A stretch of 64,000 nucleotides of DNA from Romboutsia faecis (GTDB lineage: Bacteria; Bacillota; Clostridia; Peptostreptococcales; Peptostreptococcaceae): contig NZ_JACRWE010000003.1 in assembly GCF_014323405.1 (NCBI RefSeq), forward strand, positions 310,001 through 374,000, given 5' to 3'. The notes beneath the pieces are model-generated. The model was not told the origin of the DNA and ran no database searches. It saw nothing but the letters and a program-made list of their open reading frames with translations. Of the stretch, positions 1 through 10,600 are shown one piece after another. Each line of letters opens with the position of its first letter. The stretch's first letter is position 1. A program made the translations under genes and the position numbers.

Positions 1-71
1 TGTCCTTGAGTCTTTCCAAGAATATTCCAATCAGTTTCACCATGTCTTACTATGTAAAATGTATTTGCCAT
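1..71 (-). CDS. Histidine phosphatase family protein, N-terminal fragment
   Basis: This is the first 23 codons of a minus-strand gene that runs off the left edge. The translation begins MANTFYIVRHGETDWN, which holds the RHG motif of the histidine phosphatase (phosphoglycerate mutase-like) superfamily, where the histidine is the phospho-acceptor. A clear AGGAGG lies at 77-82, five bases upstream of the ATG. The substrate cannot be told from the N-terminus. The gene is divergent from the YitT-type gene on its right. Confidence 0.85.
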   Translation of the reverse strand, partial: MANTFYIVRHGETDWNILGKTQG

Positions 72-316
72 AATATCCTCCTAAATTATTCTCTTTTTAT
101 TTTTAGCTATTACCAAATTTTTATTATATCATATATTGTTTAATAATGATATTTTTTAAGCAATATATGGTGTATATGAGTTTATATATTGGTTAAGTTA
201 ATGTTATATAATTTTATTATTTACTTATATATACATATTAAAGGAGATTAGGTCAATATAATAGAAGTGTATAAATTGTTAATATATTTAAAAATCTATA
301 TAGGAGGTGCAATAAC

Positions 317-1168
317 ATGAAGAATTCAAAACTTAAATTTACAGATATATTTGTACTTTTAATAGGTTGTTTCCTAATGTCAATATCAATAAATATGTTT
401 TTCGACCCTCATGATATAGCACCAGGTGGATTAACTGGTGTATCTATATTAGTAAGTACTTTAACAGGCATACCAATTTGGTTAATAAATATAAGTGTAG
501 ATATTCCACTATTTTTATTCGCATATAGGATATTAAGTAAGAAGGACTCCTTAAAAACAGTCCTAGGTATAATATTCCTTACAACATCATTAAAAATTAC
601 AGAAAACTTTTCTAATATTCATATAACAGATGACGTTTTATTATCTGCTATTTCAGGTGCAATAATAATGGGGATTTCTCTTGGTTTAATATTTAGAATA
701 AATGGTAGTACAGGAGGCACTGATCTAATAGGACTATTAGCTAATAAATTTATGCCTAATCTCAGTGTTCCAATGTTAATGGGATGTGCTGATGCAGTTG
801 TTGTTATATTTTCAGGTATAGTAAGTAGAAATATTGAAATAGCACTTTATTCTGCAATATCATTATATATAATTGTAAAGGTTAGTGATATTATGGTTGA
901 AGGTATAAATACATCTAGTTCCTTTACAATAATTTCTGATAAGTATGAAGAGATAGGTCAATCGATTACTGATGAACTAGAAAGAGGTGCTACGATATTA
1001 AAAGGTGAAGGTTTTTATACTAATAAAGAAAAGAATGTTTTATTAGTTGTAGTATCTAAAAAGGAAGTTGTTACTTTAAAGAAATTAGTTAAGAGTATAG
1101 ATGAAAATGCATTTATTATAATAACTGATATATTTGAAGCTTTAGGAGAAGGATTCAAACCTATTTAA
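317..1168 (+). CDS. YitT family membrane protein (DUF161 + DUF2179)
   Basis: A 283-aa protein of the YitT type. The first ~190 residues form five to six hydrophobic segments with the family's glycine-rich motifs (DPHDIAPGGLTG near residue 30, NGSTGGTDLIG near 130). The last ~80 residues are a soluble DUF2179 domain (TSSSFTIISDKYEEIG onward). AGGAGGTGC precedes the ATG. Members are integral membrane proteins often annotated as putative transporters; the substrate is unknown. The gene is monocistronic and ends in a terminator shared with the convergent clpB. Confidence 0.9.
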   Translation: MKNSKLKFTDIFVLLIGCFLMSISINMFFDPHDIAPGGLTGVSILVSTLTGIPIWLINISVDIPLFLFAYRILSKKDSLKTVLGIIFLTTSLKITENFSNIHITDDVLLSAISGAIIMGISLGLIFRINGSTGGTDLIGLLANKFMPNLSVPMLMGCADAVVVIFSGIVSRNIEIALYSAISLYIIVKVSDIMVEGINTSSSFTIISDKYEEIGQSITDELERGATILKGEGFYTNKEKNVLLVVVSKKEVVTLKKLVKSIDENAFIIITDIFEALGEGFKPI

Positions 1169-1176
1169 TCATAATA

Positions 1177-1218
1177 AAAGAGCAATACTTAATTTAAAAT
1201 ATAAGTATTGCTCTTTTT
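1177..1218. terminator. Bidirectional terminator between yitT-like gene and clpB
   Basis: The arms AAAAGAGCAATACTTA and TAAGTATTGCTCTTTT form a long stem with a 10-base loop. A-run and T-run flanks let it act on both convergent transcripts. Confidence 0.85.
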
Positions 1219-1320
1219 AGTATGATTTATATTTTTAAAAGATTAGTTAGAAATTTCATTTTTAAATATGAAGTTATGAAAACTATGAGTCTTAAGATAT
1301 TTTTAATATAAATGAATATT

Positions 1321-3918
1321 CTATTTTACTTTAATATCTATGTTGTCTTCTTTACCATCTACTACTATAGTGCACCCATTGTATATAGTGCCAGCTATTA
1401 TCATTCTTGCAATCATAGTCTCTAAAGTATTTCCTATATATCTCTTTAGAGGTCTTGCTCCATAAACTGGATCGTATCCTTCTTTTGCCATGATATCTTT
1501 TGCTGCATCAGTAACTTCAACAGATATATTCTTTTCGTGTAATCTTCTTTTTAAATCACTCATAAATATATCAATTATTCTCTTGATTTCATTTTGAGCA
1601 AGAGGTTTAAACATTATAATATCATCAACCCTGTTTAAAAATTCCGGCTTAAATCTACGCTTCATTTCATTCATTACAAGGTCCTTTGTTTGTTCGCTTA
1701 TATGACCATTCTTAGCTTCTAGAAGATACTTACTACCTATATTTGATGTCATTATTATTAGAGTGTTCTTAAAGTCTACAGTTTTACCTTTATTATCTGT
1801 AAGTCTACCATCATCTAATATTTGTAAAAATAAGTTAAATACATCTTCATGAGCTTTTTCAATCTCATCAAATAAAATTACTGAATATGGAGCTCTTCTT
1901 ACTGCTTCTGTTAATTGCCCACCTTCTTCATAGCCTACATAACCCGGAGGAGGTCCGATAAGTCTAGATACAGCATGTTTTTCCATATATTCAGACATAT
2001 CAATTCTAATAATATTATCTTCACTATCGAATAAATTGTTAGCAAGAGTTTTAGCAAGTTCAGTCTTACCTACACCTGTAGGTCCAAGGAATATAAATGA
2101 ACCTATAGGCTTTTTCTCATCTTTTAATCCTGCTCTTGCGCGTATAACAGCATTAGCTACAGCAATTACTGCTTCATCTTGACCTATTACTCTATTATGA
2201 AGGTCATCTTCAAGTTTAAGAAGCTTTTCTCTTTCACCTTCCATAAGCTTAGTTACTGGTATTCCTGTCCATTTAGCCACAATTTCAGAAATTTCATTTT
2301 CTGTTACTTCTTCTTTTAATAAAGCATTTTCATAGCTTTTTTGCATATTTTCTTCTCGCTCTTTGATTTGTTCTTCTAATTTTGGTATTACACCATATTT
2401 AACTTCAGCTGCTTTGTTAAAATCATATTCTCTTTCGTATTTTTCAACATTACCCTTAGCTTCATCTAATTGAGTCTTTAAGTTTCTTATTTCAAGGATT
2501 TGACCTTTTTCCTTTTCATATTTAGCTGTCATTTCATCATTTTTTGATTTTAACTCTGCTATTTCCTTAGTTATTTTTTCAAGCCTTTGCTTACTCTTAT
2601 CATCATTTTCTTTTAATAAAGCTTCTCTTTCTGTTTCTAAAGTAAATAGTTTTCTTCTTACTATATCTAAATCAGTTGGAACAGAATCTATTTCACTACG
2701 TATCATAGCTCCTGCTTCATCTATTAAGTCGATTGCTTTATCTGGTAGGTATCTATCTTGAATATATCTATCAGATAGTTTAGCAGCAGCAACTATAGCA
2801 CTATCATGAATTCTTACTCCATGATGTATTTCAAATCTTTCTTTTAATCCTCTTAAGATGGATACTGTATCAGAAACAGTTGGCTCATCAGCAATTACTG
2901 GTTGGAAACGTCTTTCTAAAGCTTTATCTTTTTCTATATACTGTCTATATTCATCAAATGTAGTTGCTCCTATACAATTTAACTCACCACGAGCAAGCAT
3001 TGGTTTTATTAAGTTACCTGCATCCATAGAACCTTCAGTTTTACCCGCACCTACAATAGTGTGTATTTCATCTATAAACAATATAATTTTCCCATCAGAA
3101 CCTTGAACTTCTTTTAATACAGCCTTTAGCCTTTCTTCAAATTCTCCCCTGTATTTAGCTCCTGCTATTAATGCACCCATATCTAAAGATATTATAACTT
3201 TATCTTTTAATCCTTCTGGGACATCTCCTCTAACTATTCTTTCTGCTAAACCTTCTACTATAGCAGTTTTACCAACACCTGGTTCTCCTATTAAAACAGG
3301 ATTATTTTTTGTTCTTCTAGATAATATTCTTATAACTCTTCTTATTTCTTCATCTCTACCTATTACTGGATCTAACTTATGTTTTTTAGCCAAATCAACT
3401 AAATTTGTTCCGTATCTAGATAAAGCTTCATATGTTCCTTCTGGGTCTTGAGTTTCAACTCTTTGATTTCCTCTTACTTGTGATAATACATTAAGGAAGT
3501 CATTTTTATTTATATTATATTGTTTTAATATTCTTCCAACAACAGAATTAGTTTCCATATCCAAAATAGCAAGCATAACATGCTCTACACTTATATAAGA
3601 ATCATTAAATTCTTTAGATATACTTTCAGCTTTAAGTAATACCTCATTAATACGTCTAGAAGCTGTTACTCCTTGAGAGCTTACACCTTCTCCATATATT
3701 TGTGGTAGTTTATTTAATTCAGCATCTATAGTATGTTTTAGTGATTCAACTGATATACTTAATTTTTCTAATATATTTGGTATAAGCCCATCCTCTTGGT
3801 TAACTAAAGCAGAAAATAAATGTATTGTGTCAACCTGTTGATTATGATGTTTTACTGCTTCATTAAAAGCTTCATTTAAACTTTTTTGAACTCTAACCGT
3901 CATTTTTTCTACATCCAT
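1321..3918 (-). CDS. clpB: ATP-dependent disaggregase ClpB
   Basis: 865 aa, full length for ClpB. In order: a Clp N-domain repeat (to about residue 145), NBD1 with Walker A GEPGVGKT and Walker B ILFIDEIH, a long charged coiled-coil M domain (about 400-530), NBD2 with Walker A GPTGVGKT and Walker [14 protein letters not shown], and a C-terminal D2-small domain. The M domain separates it from ClpC and ClpA. With DnaK it extracts and refolds aggregated protein in the cytosol. GGAGGG precedes the ATG. No CIRCE or CtsR-type heptad repeat is visible upstream. An imperfect inverted repeat (GGTAATAGATAC / GTATTTACC) lies at about 3951-3980 in the leader. Confidence 0.97.
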   Translation of the reverse strand: MDVEKMTVRVQKSLNEAFNEAVKHHNQQVDTIHLFSALVNQEDGLIPNILEKLSISVESLKHTIDAELNKLPQIYGEGVSSQGVTASRRINEVLLKAESISKEFNDSYISVEHVMLAILDMETNSVVGRILKQYNINKNDFLNVLSQVRGNQRVETQDPEGTYEALSRYGTNLVDLAKKHKLDPVIGRDEEIRRVIRILSRRTKNNPVLIGEPGVGKTAIVEGLAERIVRGDVPEGLKDKVIISLDMGALIAGAKYRGEFEERLKAVLKEVQGSDGKIILFIDEIHTIVGAGKTEGSMDAGNLIKPMLARGELNCIGATTFDEYRQYIEKDKALERRFQPVIADEPTVSDTVSILRGLKERFEIHHGVRIHDSAIVAAAKLSDRYIQDRYLPDKAIDLIDEAGAMIRSEIDSVPTDLDIVRRKLFTLETEREALLKENDDKSKQRLEKITKEIAELKSKNDEMTAKYEKEKGQILEIRNLKTQLDEAKGNVEKYEREYDFNKAAEVKYGVIPKLEEQIKEREENMQKSYENALLKEEVTENEISEIVAKWTGIPVTKLMEGEREKLLKLEDDLHNRVIGQDEAVIAVANAVIRARAGLKDEKKPIGSFIFLGPTGVGKTELAKTLANNLFDSEDNIIRIDMSEYMEKHAVSRLIGPPPGYVGYEEGGQLTEAVRRAPYSVILFDEIEKAHEDVFNLFLQILDDGRLTDNKGKTVDFKNTLIIMTSNIGSKYLLEAKNGHISEQTKDLVMNEMKRRFKPEFLNRVDDIIMFKPLAQNEIKRIIDIFMSDLKRRLHEKNISVEVTDAAKDIMAKEGYDPVYGARPLKRYIGNTLETMIARMIIAGTIYNGCTIVVDGKEDNIDIKVK

Positions 3919-4504
3919 TTAAAATCCCTCCAAATTCAATTATGTACAAAAGGTAATAGATACTTTATTATAGTATTTACCAAAATAAATTAAAATAACT
4001 TAATAAGTATTTATTATATATTAAATTTAACTTACATAATTTATTATAATACACTTACATAAAATAAAAAGCATTAGATTGAATTAACTTTCAAATCTAA
4101 TGCTTTTTACAAAAGAATAACTTATAGGCTACTCTTTTTCCCTATGCTTTATTAACTATAATTTGTGTATTTAGCATTTATCTTTTCTTTGGTATAAGAT
4201 AACAAAGCTAAGCACAAGTATTAAGTTAGGTAAATCAAAATACTTTTTATTATAGCTAATAGTATATTTTTTCATATATACAGTTACCTAAGCATAAACT
4301 CTATACCTCCAAAGAATGCTATTAAAAGGATAGATAAATCTAGCTTTTATATAGTAAGTATAGAAAGTAGTTATCAACTACTAGTAATATATTAACCAGA
4401 GTATAATAAATTATACCAAACAAAGTTTTATTTTTTTGAATATATATTTCATTAAAGTATAAACCTAATTTATATATTATTTTTATATAGTTAAGGAGGT
4501 AAAA
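3919..4504. other. 586-bp intergenic region without a convincing gene
   Basis: Next to clpB lies its AT-rich leader. At 4066-4107 there is a strong hairpin with runs of T on both sides. Between 4108 and 4490 I see only very short ORFs on either strand, for example a 34-codon minus-strand frame at about 4180-4285 that starts MKKYTISYNKKYF and has no good ribosome binding site. A terminator with no gene in front of it leaves room for a small RNA or a decayed gene, but no known RNA family was recognised. Confidence 0.5.
4066..4107. terminator. Orphan terminator-like hairpin upstream of clpB
   Basis: The arms AAAAGCATTAGATT and AATCTAATGCTTTT enclose a short loop, with T-rich flanks in both directions. 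On the minus strand it would end a transcript starting somewhere in 4108-4490, where no gene is apparent. Confidence 0.75.
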
Positions 4505-4702
4505 ATGAAAAATAAAAATATAAATACAAAAACTGAAGAGCTTATCTTAGATAAATACGATGACCAATTTCACCAAATTAAAGATGCATTAGATATAGAA
4601 GAAAGTACAGATAGTGAGACTACAAATATTGTAGGTTTTAGAGTTGTAAATAGTAATAATCCATATCCTGAAGGTAGGAGAATTGAAGATAGAAATGATT
4701 AA
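4505..4702 (+). CDS. Small hypothetical protein, 65 aa
   Basis: A charged, soluble 65-residue protein (MKNKNINTKTEELILDKYDD...), rich in Asp, Glu and Asn, with no cysteine cluster, signal or membrane segment. AAGGAGG sits seven bases before the ATG, and a strong hairpin follows the stop directly, so it looks like a genuine monocistronic gene. The family was not recognised. Confidence 0.7.
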   Translation: MKNKNINTKTEELILDKYDDQFHQIKDALDIEESTDSETTNIVGFRVVNSNNPYPEGRRIEDRND

Positions 4703-4703
4703 T

Positions 4704-4744
4704 AAAAAGCTAGATGGAATATTTAATATCTCATCTAGCTTTTT
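4704..4744. terminator. Bidirectional terminator
   Basis: A perfect 13-bp stem, AAAAAGCTAGATG / CATCTAGCTTTTT. It is shared by the 65-aa gene and the convergent reductase gene. Confidence 0.85.
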
Positions 4745-4756
4745 AAATACAAATAT

Positions 4757-5494
4757 TTATATTACAAAACCACCATTTGGACTTATTACTTGTCCCGTTA
4801 AGAAGTCTCCTCCCTCACTAGCTAAAAATAACGCACATTTAGCTATATCTTCTGGTGAGCCTAGCTTCATAAGTGGAGTTTCTTCTTTTAGTATATCTAA
4901 TGTATCATCACTTACATTATTTAACATATCAGTTTTTATTACTCCAGGAGCTATACAATTAACATTTATATTAGATGGACCTAATTCTTTCGCTAAAGCT
5001 TTTGTCATGCCGATTATAGCTGCTTTAGAAGCTGAATAGTGAACTTCAAAAGAACCTCCTACCATTCCCCATATGGATGATATGTTTATAATTTTTCCGC
5101 TCATTTCAGGAAGCATATATTGCAGTGCTTTTTTTGTTGTATAAAAAACTCCATTTAAATTTACATTCATTATTTCGTTCCATTCATCATAACTTATATC
5201 TGTAAATAAATTTGTTTTACTAATTCCTGCATTATTTATTAATACATCAATTTTTTCAAATTGTCCTATAGTATAGTTAACTAAAGAATTAACTTCATTT
5301 ACATTAGACACATCAGCTTTAAAAATTCTTGCAGAGTATCCTTTATTAGTTAAATAATTTTGTAATTCTTTTGCTTCATTTTCTGATTTATTATAATTGA
5401 TTACAACATTATAGTTATTTTCAGCAAATAATTTAGCAATTGCTCTACCAATACCTCTAGAGGCTCCTGTTATCAATACTGTTTTTTTATTCAT
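4757..5494 (-). CDS. Short-chain dehydrogenase/reductase, FabG-like
   Basis: 245 aa, the usual length of a classical SDR. The N-terminal TGASRGIG loop (residues 10-17) binds NADP(H). NNAG is at about 87-90, and the catalytic Ser (NISS), Tyr and Lys (YSASK) are intact. Closest in style to 3-oxoacyl-ACP reductase FabG, which reduces beta-ketoacyl-ACP in fatty acid elongation. It is not inside a fatty-acid operon, so it may serve another ketone substrate. Monocistronic, with an AAGGAG ribosome binding site. Confidence 0.88.
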   Translation of the reverse strand: MNKKTVLITGASRGIGRAIAKLFAENNYNVVINYNKSENEAKELQNYLTNKGYSARIFKADVSNVNEVNSLVNYTIGQFEKIDVLINNAGISKTNLFTDISYDEWNEIMNVNLNGVFYTTKKALQYMLPEMSGKIINISSIWGMVGGSFEVHYSASKAAIIGMTKALAKELGPSNINVNCIAPGVIKTDMLNNVSDDTLDILKEETPLMKLGSPEDIAKCALFLASEGGDFLTGQVISPNGGFVI

Positions 5495-5680
5495 ATATAC
5501 TCCTTATTAGTTTTATCATTTTAAATTATATATGTTATTATAACAAAACTATAAGACTTTTAACATTTTATTATTAAAATAATATATTGAAGTAGATAGG
5601 ATTTTTATTATTAAATATTATACAAATCTAAATAAATTTTATGCTTCTAGAATGGTTTAATTAATATATATAAAAAACAA

Positions 5681-5710
5681 GTTGACAAAGTCAACATATG
5701 AGACTAGACT
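5681..5710 (+). promoter_or_regulatory. SigA-type promoter with palindromic operator, antiporter gene
   Basis: TTGACA at 5682-5687, a 17-base spacer and TAGACT at 5705-5710 form a good promoter. The perfect 15-bp palindrome GTTGACAAAGTCAAC (5681-5695) overlaps the -35 box, a typical place for a repressor. The regulator is not identifiable here. Confidence 0.65.
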
Positions 5711-5778
5711 AACTATTAAAGTACATATTTGTATCCTATATCATATATATCTGTTGGGGAAAAAGGGGATGAGTTAAA

Positions 5779-6993
5779 ATGTTATCTTATAAGTTTTTAT
5801 TAGACTTAGCATTAATACTACTAAGTACAAAGGTTTTAGGTCTAATAACAAGAAAATTTCAAATGCCACAAGTTGTAGGTGCATTATTAGCTGGATTAAT
5901 TCTAGGTCCAGCAATGCTTAATATTTTAAGCGAAACTGATTTTATTATTCAGTTATCAGAACTTGGTGTAATTGTATTGATGTTCAATGCAGGTTTGGAG
6001 TCTGATTTAGAAGAACTTAAAAAAACTGGTAAAGCATCTTTTATAATTGCTTTATTAGGAGTAATTATTCCTTTAATAGGAGGGTTCGCAATAGCTCACT
6101 TTTATGCTATACCAGAGTTATCAGAAGGTACAAGTGGGACTGTATTTTTACAAAACATATTTATAGGTATTATATTAACTGCTACATCTGTCAGTATAAC
6201 AGTAGAAACATTAAAAGAAATGGGAAAACTTAATACTTCTGCTGGTACAGCAATATTAGGAGCAGCTATAATAGATGATATATTAGGTATTATAGCATTA
6301 ACTGTTATATCTAGCCTTACAGACACTTCAGTTAAGGTTGGATTTGTATTAATGAAGATAGCAGGATTCTTTATATTTGCTATAATCGTAGGAGTTTTAT
6401 CTTATAAAATATTTAATGCATGGTCAAATTATGAAAATCGAGACAGAAGAAGATTTATAATCGCTTCATTTGTATTCTGTCTATTATTATCATATATATC
6501 TGAAGAGGTATTCAATGTAGCTGATATAACAGGTGCATTTATAGCAGGTTTAGTCTTATCTAATATAGATAGAAAAGAATTTATTTCTAATAGATTAAAT
6601 ATTGTATCTTATGCATTATTATCACCTGTATTCTTTGCTAGTATAGGACTTAAAATAGTTTTGCCAGTAATGGATTTTAATATTGTTATTTTTGCAGCAT
6701 TACTTACAGTAATAGCTGTTTTAACAAAGATAATAGGTGCAGGTATAGGTGCAAGATTATGTAAATTTTCAGCTAGAGAATCATATCAAATAGGAGTAGG
6801 CATGGTATCAAGAGGTGAAGTTGCTCTAATAGTTGCTAGTAAAGGTGCGGCATTAGGGTTAATTTCTACAGCGATGCTTGGACCTGTAGTAATTGTCGTT
6901 GTTGTAACTACTATAATTGCTCCTATTTTACTAAAACTTGCTTTTAGAAAAAAGAAAGAAAAAGTTATTATTGAAACAAATGCTAGTAGATAA
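5779..6993 (+). CDS. Cation:proton antiporter, CPA2 family
   Basis: 404 aa with about 12 membrane segments and a short basic tail (FRKKKEK), and no TrkA-N domain. The family motifs PQVVGALLAGLILGP (near residue 30) and AAIIDDILGI (near 165) are present. The paired aspartates of the latter mark electrogenic Na+/H+ exchangers of the NapA/KefB-like group. It would exchange Na+ or K+ for protons across the membrane. It has its own promoter with a palindrome over the -35 and its own terminator. Confidence 0.88.
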   Translation: MLSYKFLLDLALILLSTKVLGLITRKFQMPQVVGALLAGLILGPAMLNILSETDFIIQLSELGVIVLMFNAGLESDLEELKKTGKASFIIALLGVIIPLIGGFAIAHFYAIPELSEGTSGTVFLQNIFIGIILTATSVSITVETLKEMGKLNTSAGTAILGAAIIDDILGIIALTVISSLTDTSVKVGFVLMKIAGFFIFAIIVGVLSYKIFNAWSNYENRDRRRFIIASFVFCLLLSYISEEVFNVADITGAFIAGLVLSNIDRKEFISNRLNIVSYALLSPVFFASIGLKIVLPVMDFNIVIFAALLTVIAVLTKIIGAGIGARLCKFSARESYQIGVGMVSRGEVALIVASKGAALGLISTAMLGPVVIVVVVTTIIAPILLKLAFRKKKEKVIIETNASR

Positions 6994-7009
6994 TCTACTA
7001 GCTTTTATT
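6982..7009 (+). terminator. Terminator overlapping the antiporter stop codon
   Basis: GCTAGTAGA and TCTACTAGC pair around the TAA stop, followed by TTTTATT. Confidence 0.75.
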
Positions 7010-7013
7010 ATTA

Positions 7014-7069
7014 AAATGGCACTTCTTATCACAAAGAACATTTGTTCTATGTAGTAAGAAGTGCCATTT
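7014..7069. repeat. 56-bp interrupted palindrome
   Basis: The 15-bp perfect arms AAATGGCACTTCTTA and TAAGAAGTGCCATTT enclose a nested AGAACA/TGTTCT hairpin. It sits directly behind the antiporter terminator and is not followed by a T-run, so it is not an obvious second terminator. A miniature repeat or a processing site is possible. No second copy was noticed in the window. Confidence 0.6.
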
Positions 7070-7196
7070 CCTATTTAAAATATATTATTTTATTCCTATA
7101 TTTATGTTAATTTTATTTTAAATCATTAGATGAAATTAATCTTATGCAGTGCTACAATTATATTAATAATATGAATTATTTAAAGGAGGTAAAATT

Positions 7197-7607
7197 ATGA
7201 TATATACTCCAAGATATATATTTAACTCTGAATTAGAAGAGTTAATATGTACATGTGATAATTCTAAAAAATATAGGGTTTTGTATTCTCATTCTAGTTC
7301 AATTGAAAATGCTGAAAATGGTAAACTTATAGGTTTATCCTCTCAAGTAATTGCTATATGTTCTAAATGCAGATCAATTTACAAATTCGAATTGAAATAT
7401 AATCCAATCTTTAATGAAAAAGTCGAAATTAAAAATGTAACTAAAGTAACTAATGATATTTCTGAAGTAAAAGAGGATATTATATCTGAATTTAAGTCTT
7501 TCGAAGAAACATTCTCTTTTAAATCTGATGAATTTTTAATTAAAATACTTAATGAGAGATACGATAATGATAAAAAAATTACTGAATTTATTTATATGGA
7601 AAAATAG
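7197..7607 (+). CDS. Hypothetical 136-aa protein with possible zinc-ribbon cysteines
   Basis: Not recognised. The N-terminal half contains a C-x-C pair (LICTCDN, about residue 18) and a C-x2-C pair (ICSKCRS, about residue 59), a spacing compatible with a small zinc ribbon. The C-terminal half is acidic and likely helical. No signal or membrane segment. AAAGGAGGT lies just upstream of the ATG. Monocistronic between two terminators. Confidence 0.7.
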   Translation: MIYTPRYIFNSELEELICTCDNSKKYRVLYSHSSSIENAENGKLIGLSSQVIAICSKCRSIYKFELKYNPIFNEKVEIKNVTKVTNDISEVKEDIISEFKSFEETFSFKSDEFLIKILNERYDNDKKITEFIYMEK

Positions 7608-7660
7608 TAATTAAAAAGCAGTGTTCATATATATTGAATACTGCTTTTTAATTACTATTT
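7602..7660. terminator. Bidirectional terminator with 21-bp stem
   Basis: Perfect arms at 7602-7622 and 7640-7660. The stem includes the stop codon of the 136-aa gene and touches the stop of the convergent activase gene. Confidence 0.88.
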
Positions 7661-10600
7661 TAGTTTTTTACTTTTAAATTTTCTAAATCAATAGTGTATT
7701 TTCTAGGTTTATTAATAGGCATATTAATGTCATCATCAGAATTCTTATTAGAATTTTCCATTGTTTTAAAAGCCTTTGATAACATTAGCTTAATACGATT
7801 AAGTTGATTAACTTCACTTGCTGATGGATCATAATCTATAGGTATTATATTTACATTGCTATGAATTCTTTTTAACTCCTTGATACTTCCTTTACCAATA
7901 ATATGATTTGGTAAGCATCCAAATGGTTGCATACATATTATATTATTTATTCCTTCATGTATTAATTCAATCATTTCACCTGTGAGCAACCAGCCTTCTC
8001 CAGTTTGGTTTCCTAATGATACTACTGATGAAGTGTTTTCTGCCATAACTTTAATATGTTTTGGAGATGTAAATCTATTACTATTATCAAGTTCTTTTTT
8101 ATATACGCTTTGATACATATCTATTATTTTTATAAAAAACATACCAGTAAATTTATTTCTAAAAGATCCTTCAAGATATTTATTTTTAAAAATTGTATTA
8201 TATGCACATGTAAGAAAGAAGTTCGTTAAATCTGGAACTACTGCTTCTGCACCTTCATTTTCTATAATATCAACTAAATTATTATTTGCTATAGGATGAA
8301 ACTTAACTAATATTTCTCCAACTAAACCTACTTTTGGCTTTGATACATCTAAGATTTCTAAATTATCAAAATCATATATTATTTTTTTTACATTATATTT
8401 AAATTTAGATACGTTGCATTCTTTTAAAGAATCTTTGCAATTATCCATCCATTTTCTATATAATTCATTTGCACTCCCCTTAGTCTTTTCATAAGGCCTT
8501 ACTTTATAAAGAACTCTCATTAATAAGTCACCATAGATACATGACATAAAAAGTCTATTAATAAGCTTAAGCGATATCTTTTTAGTAATGTTAAGTCCAT
8601 CAAGTCCATTTACATTTAGAGAAATCACAGGCACATTTTCAAAACCTGCATCTTTTATTGCTTTTCTCAAAAATCCTATATAATTAGTAGCTCTACATCC
8701 TCCACCAGTTTGAGTTATAGCAACAGAGGTTGTATTTAAATCATATTCTCCTGATTTTAAAGCTTTTATTAATTGACCTATTGTTATAATAGCTGGAAAA
8801 CAAGCATCATTATTTACATATTTTAATCCTTCATCTATAACATCTTTACTTAAGTCTTTTATTACTTTTAGGTTTATATCACTTAAATTAATAGCTTCTT
8901 CAAATAATTCAAAATGAATAGGGGACATTTGTGGTACTAAAATAGTATTTTTTAATGGGTCTTTTGGACTTCTTTTATATTCAATTCTCTTTTCTTCTAT
9001 ATCTTCCACTCTAATATTATTTAATTCTCTTTCTTTTATAGCCGCTTTTAAGGAACGTAGTCTTATTTTAACAGCACCTAAATTATTTCCTTCATCTATT
9101 TTCACTACTGTATAAATCTTTCCTTTTTCCTGTAATATTTCTTGTACTTGATCAACTGTTACAGCATCTAATCCACAGCCAAAGGAATTTAATTGAACTA
9201 ATTCTAAATAATTTGTATTTTTTACTACATCTGCGGCTTTGTATAGTCTAGAGTGATATACCCATTGGTCAACAACTCTTAGAGGTCTTTTTAGATTTGA
9301 TAAATGACATATAGAATCTTCTGTCAAAACTGCCATATCTAAAGAATTTATCAACTCTGGTATTCCATGATTTATTTCTGGATCTAAATGATATGGTCTT
9401 CCACATAAAACAATTCCTTTTAAGTTATTTTCTTTAATATGCTTTAATGCTCTTTCTCCTTCATTTCTAATATCTAGCTTAAAGCTTTCTTGTTCTTTTG
9501 TTGCAATATCTACAGCTTTATCTATTTCATCTTTTTTTATATTAAAATATTTTTGAAATTCTTTATATAAAACCTTTTTTAACTTTGATTTATTGTTAAT
9601 GGTAATAAATGGATTTATAAAATTTATATTTTTACGTTTTAAATTCTCCATATTATTTTTTATGACTTCAGAGTATGAAATCACGACGGGGCAATTAAAA
9701 TGATTATCACTGTTTTTATCTTCTTCTACCTCGTAAACTACTGATGGATAAAAAATATTTTTAATATTCTTTTCTATTAAATTTTCTATATGACCATGAA
9801 CAAGTTTAGCTGGGTAGCAAACAGTATCAGAAGCTATAGAACTAATACCTTTTTCATATATTTTCTTTGATGATCTATTTGAAATACTAACTTTGAAACC
9901 AAGTTCTGTAAAAAATGTGAACCAAAACGGATAATCTTCATACATATTTAATACTCTTGGTATTCCTATTTCACCCCTAGGTGCATTTTCTATATTTAAA
10001 GGTTTATATTTGAATAATTTATTATATTTATATTTAAATATATTTAATTCTTCTTTACTTTTACTTTTTTTATTATTATAAAGTAGCTCTCCAGTTTCAC
10101 ATCTATTTCCAGAAATATATTTTTCATTATTATTAAATTCATTAATTGTTAATAAACACTTATTAGAGCAACCTTTACATCTATGTACACTTGAAGTATA
10201 GTTAATATTTTTAATTTCATTTTCGTTTACTAAAGTACTTTTATACCCTTCTCTGTATTCTTCTTTTGAGATTAAAGCAGCTCCATAAGCGCCCATAATC
10301 CCACAAATACTTGGTCTAGTAACCTTATGGTTAATAAGTTTCTCAAATGCCCTAAGAACTAAATTATTATAAAAAGTCCCTCCTTGAACCACTATGTTTT
10401 CTCCTATATCAGAAATGTTATGTAATTTTATAACCTTAAAAAGAGCATTCTTTATTACCGAATAAGATAGACCTGCAGATATATCTGATATATTTGCACC
10501 TTCTTTTTGTGCTTGCTTAACTTTGGAGTTCATAAAAACTGTGCATTTAGAGCCTAAATCAATTGGAGCTTTAGAATATATACCTTTTTGTGAGAATTCT

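Noticed and set aside
2858-3106. 82-codon plus-strand frame inside clpB
   Set aside because: It is antisense to the conserved NBD1 of clpB, has no ribosome binding site and no protein-like motif.
4683-5039. Plus-strand frame of 118 codons over the reductase gene
   Set aside because: It runs antisense through the SDR coding region and through a terminator.
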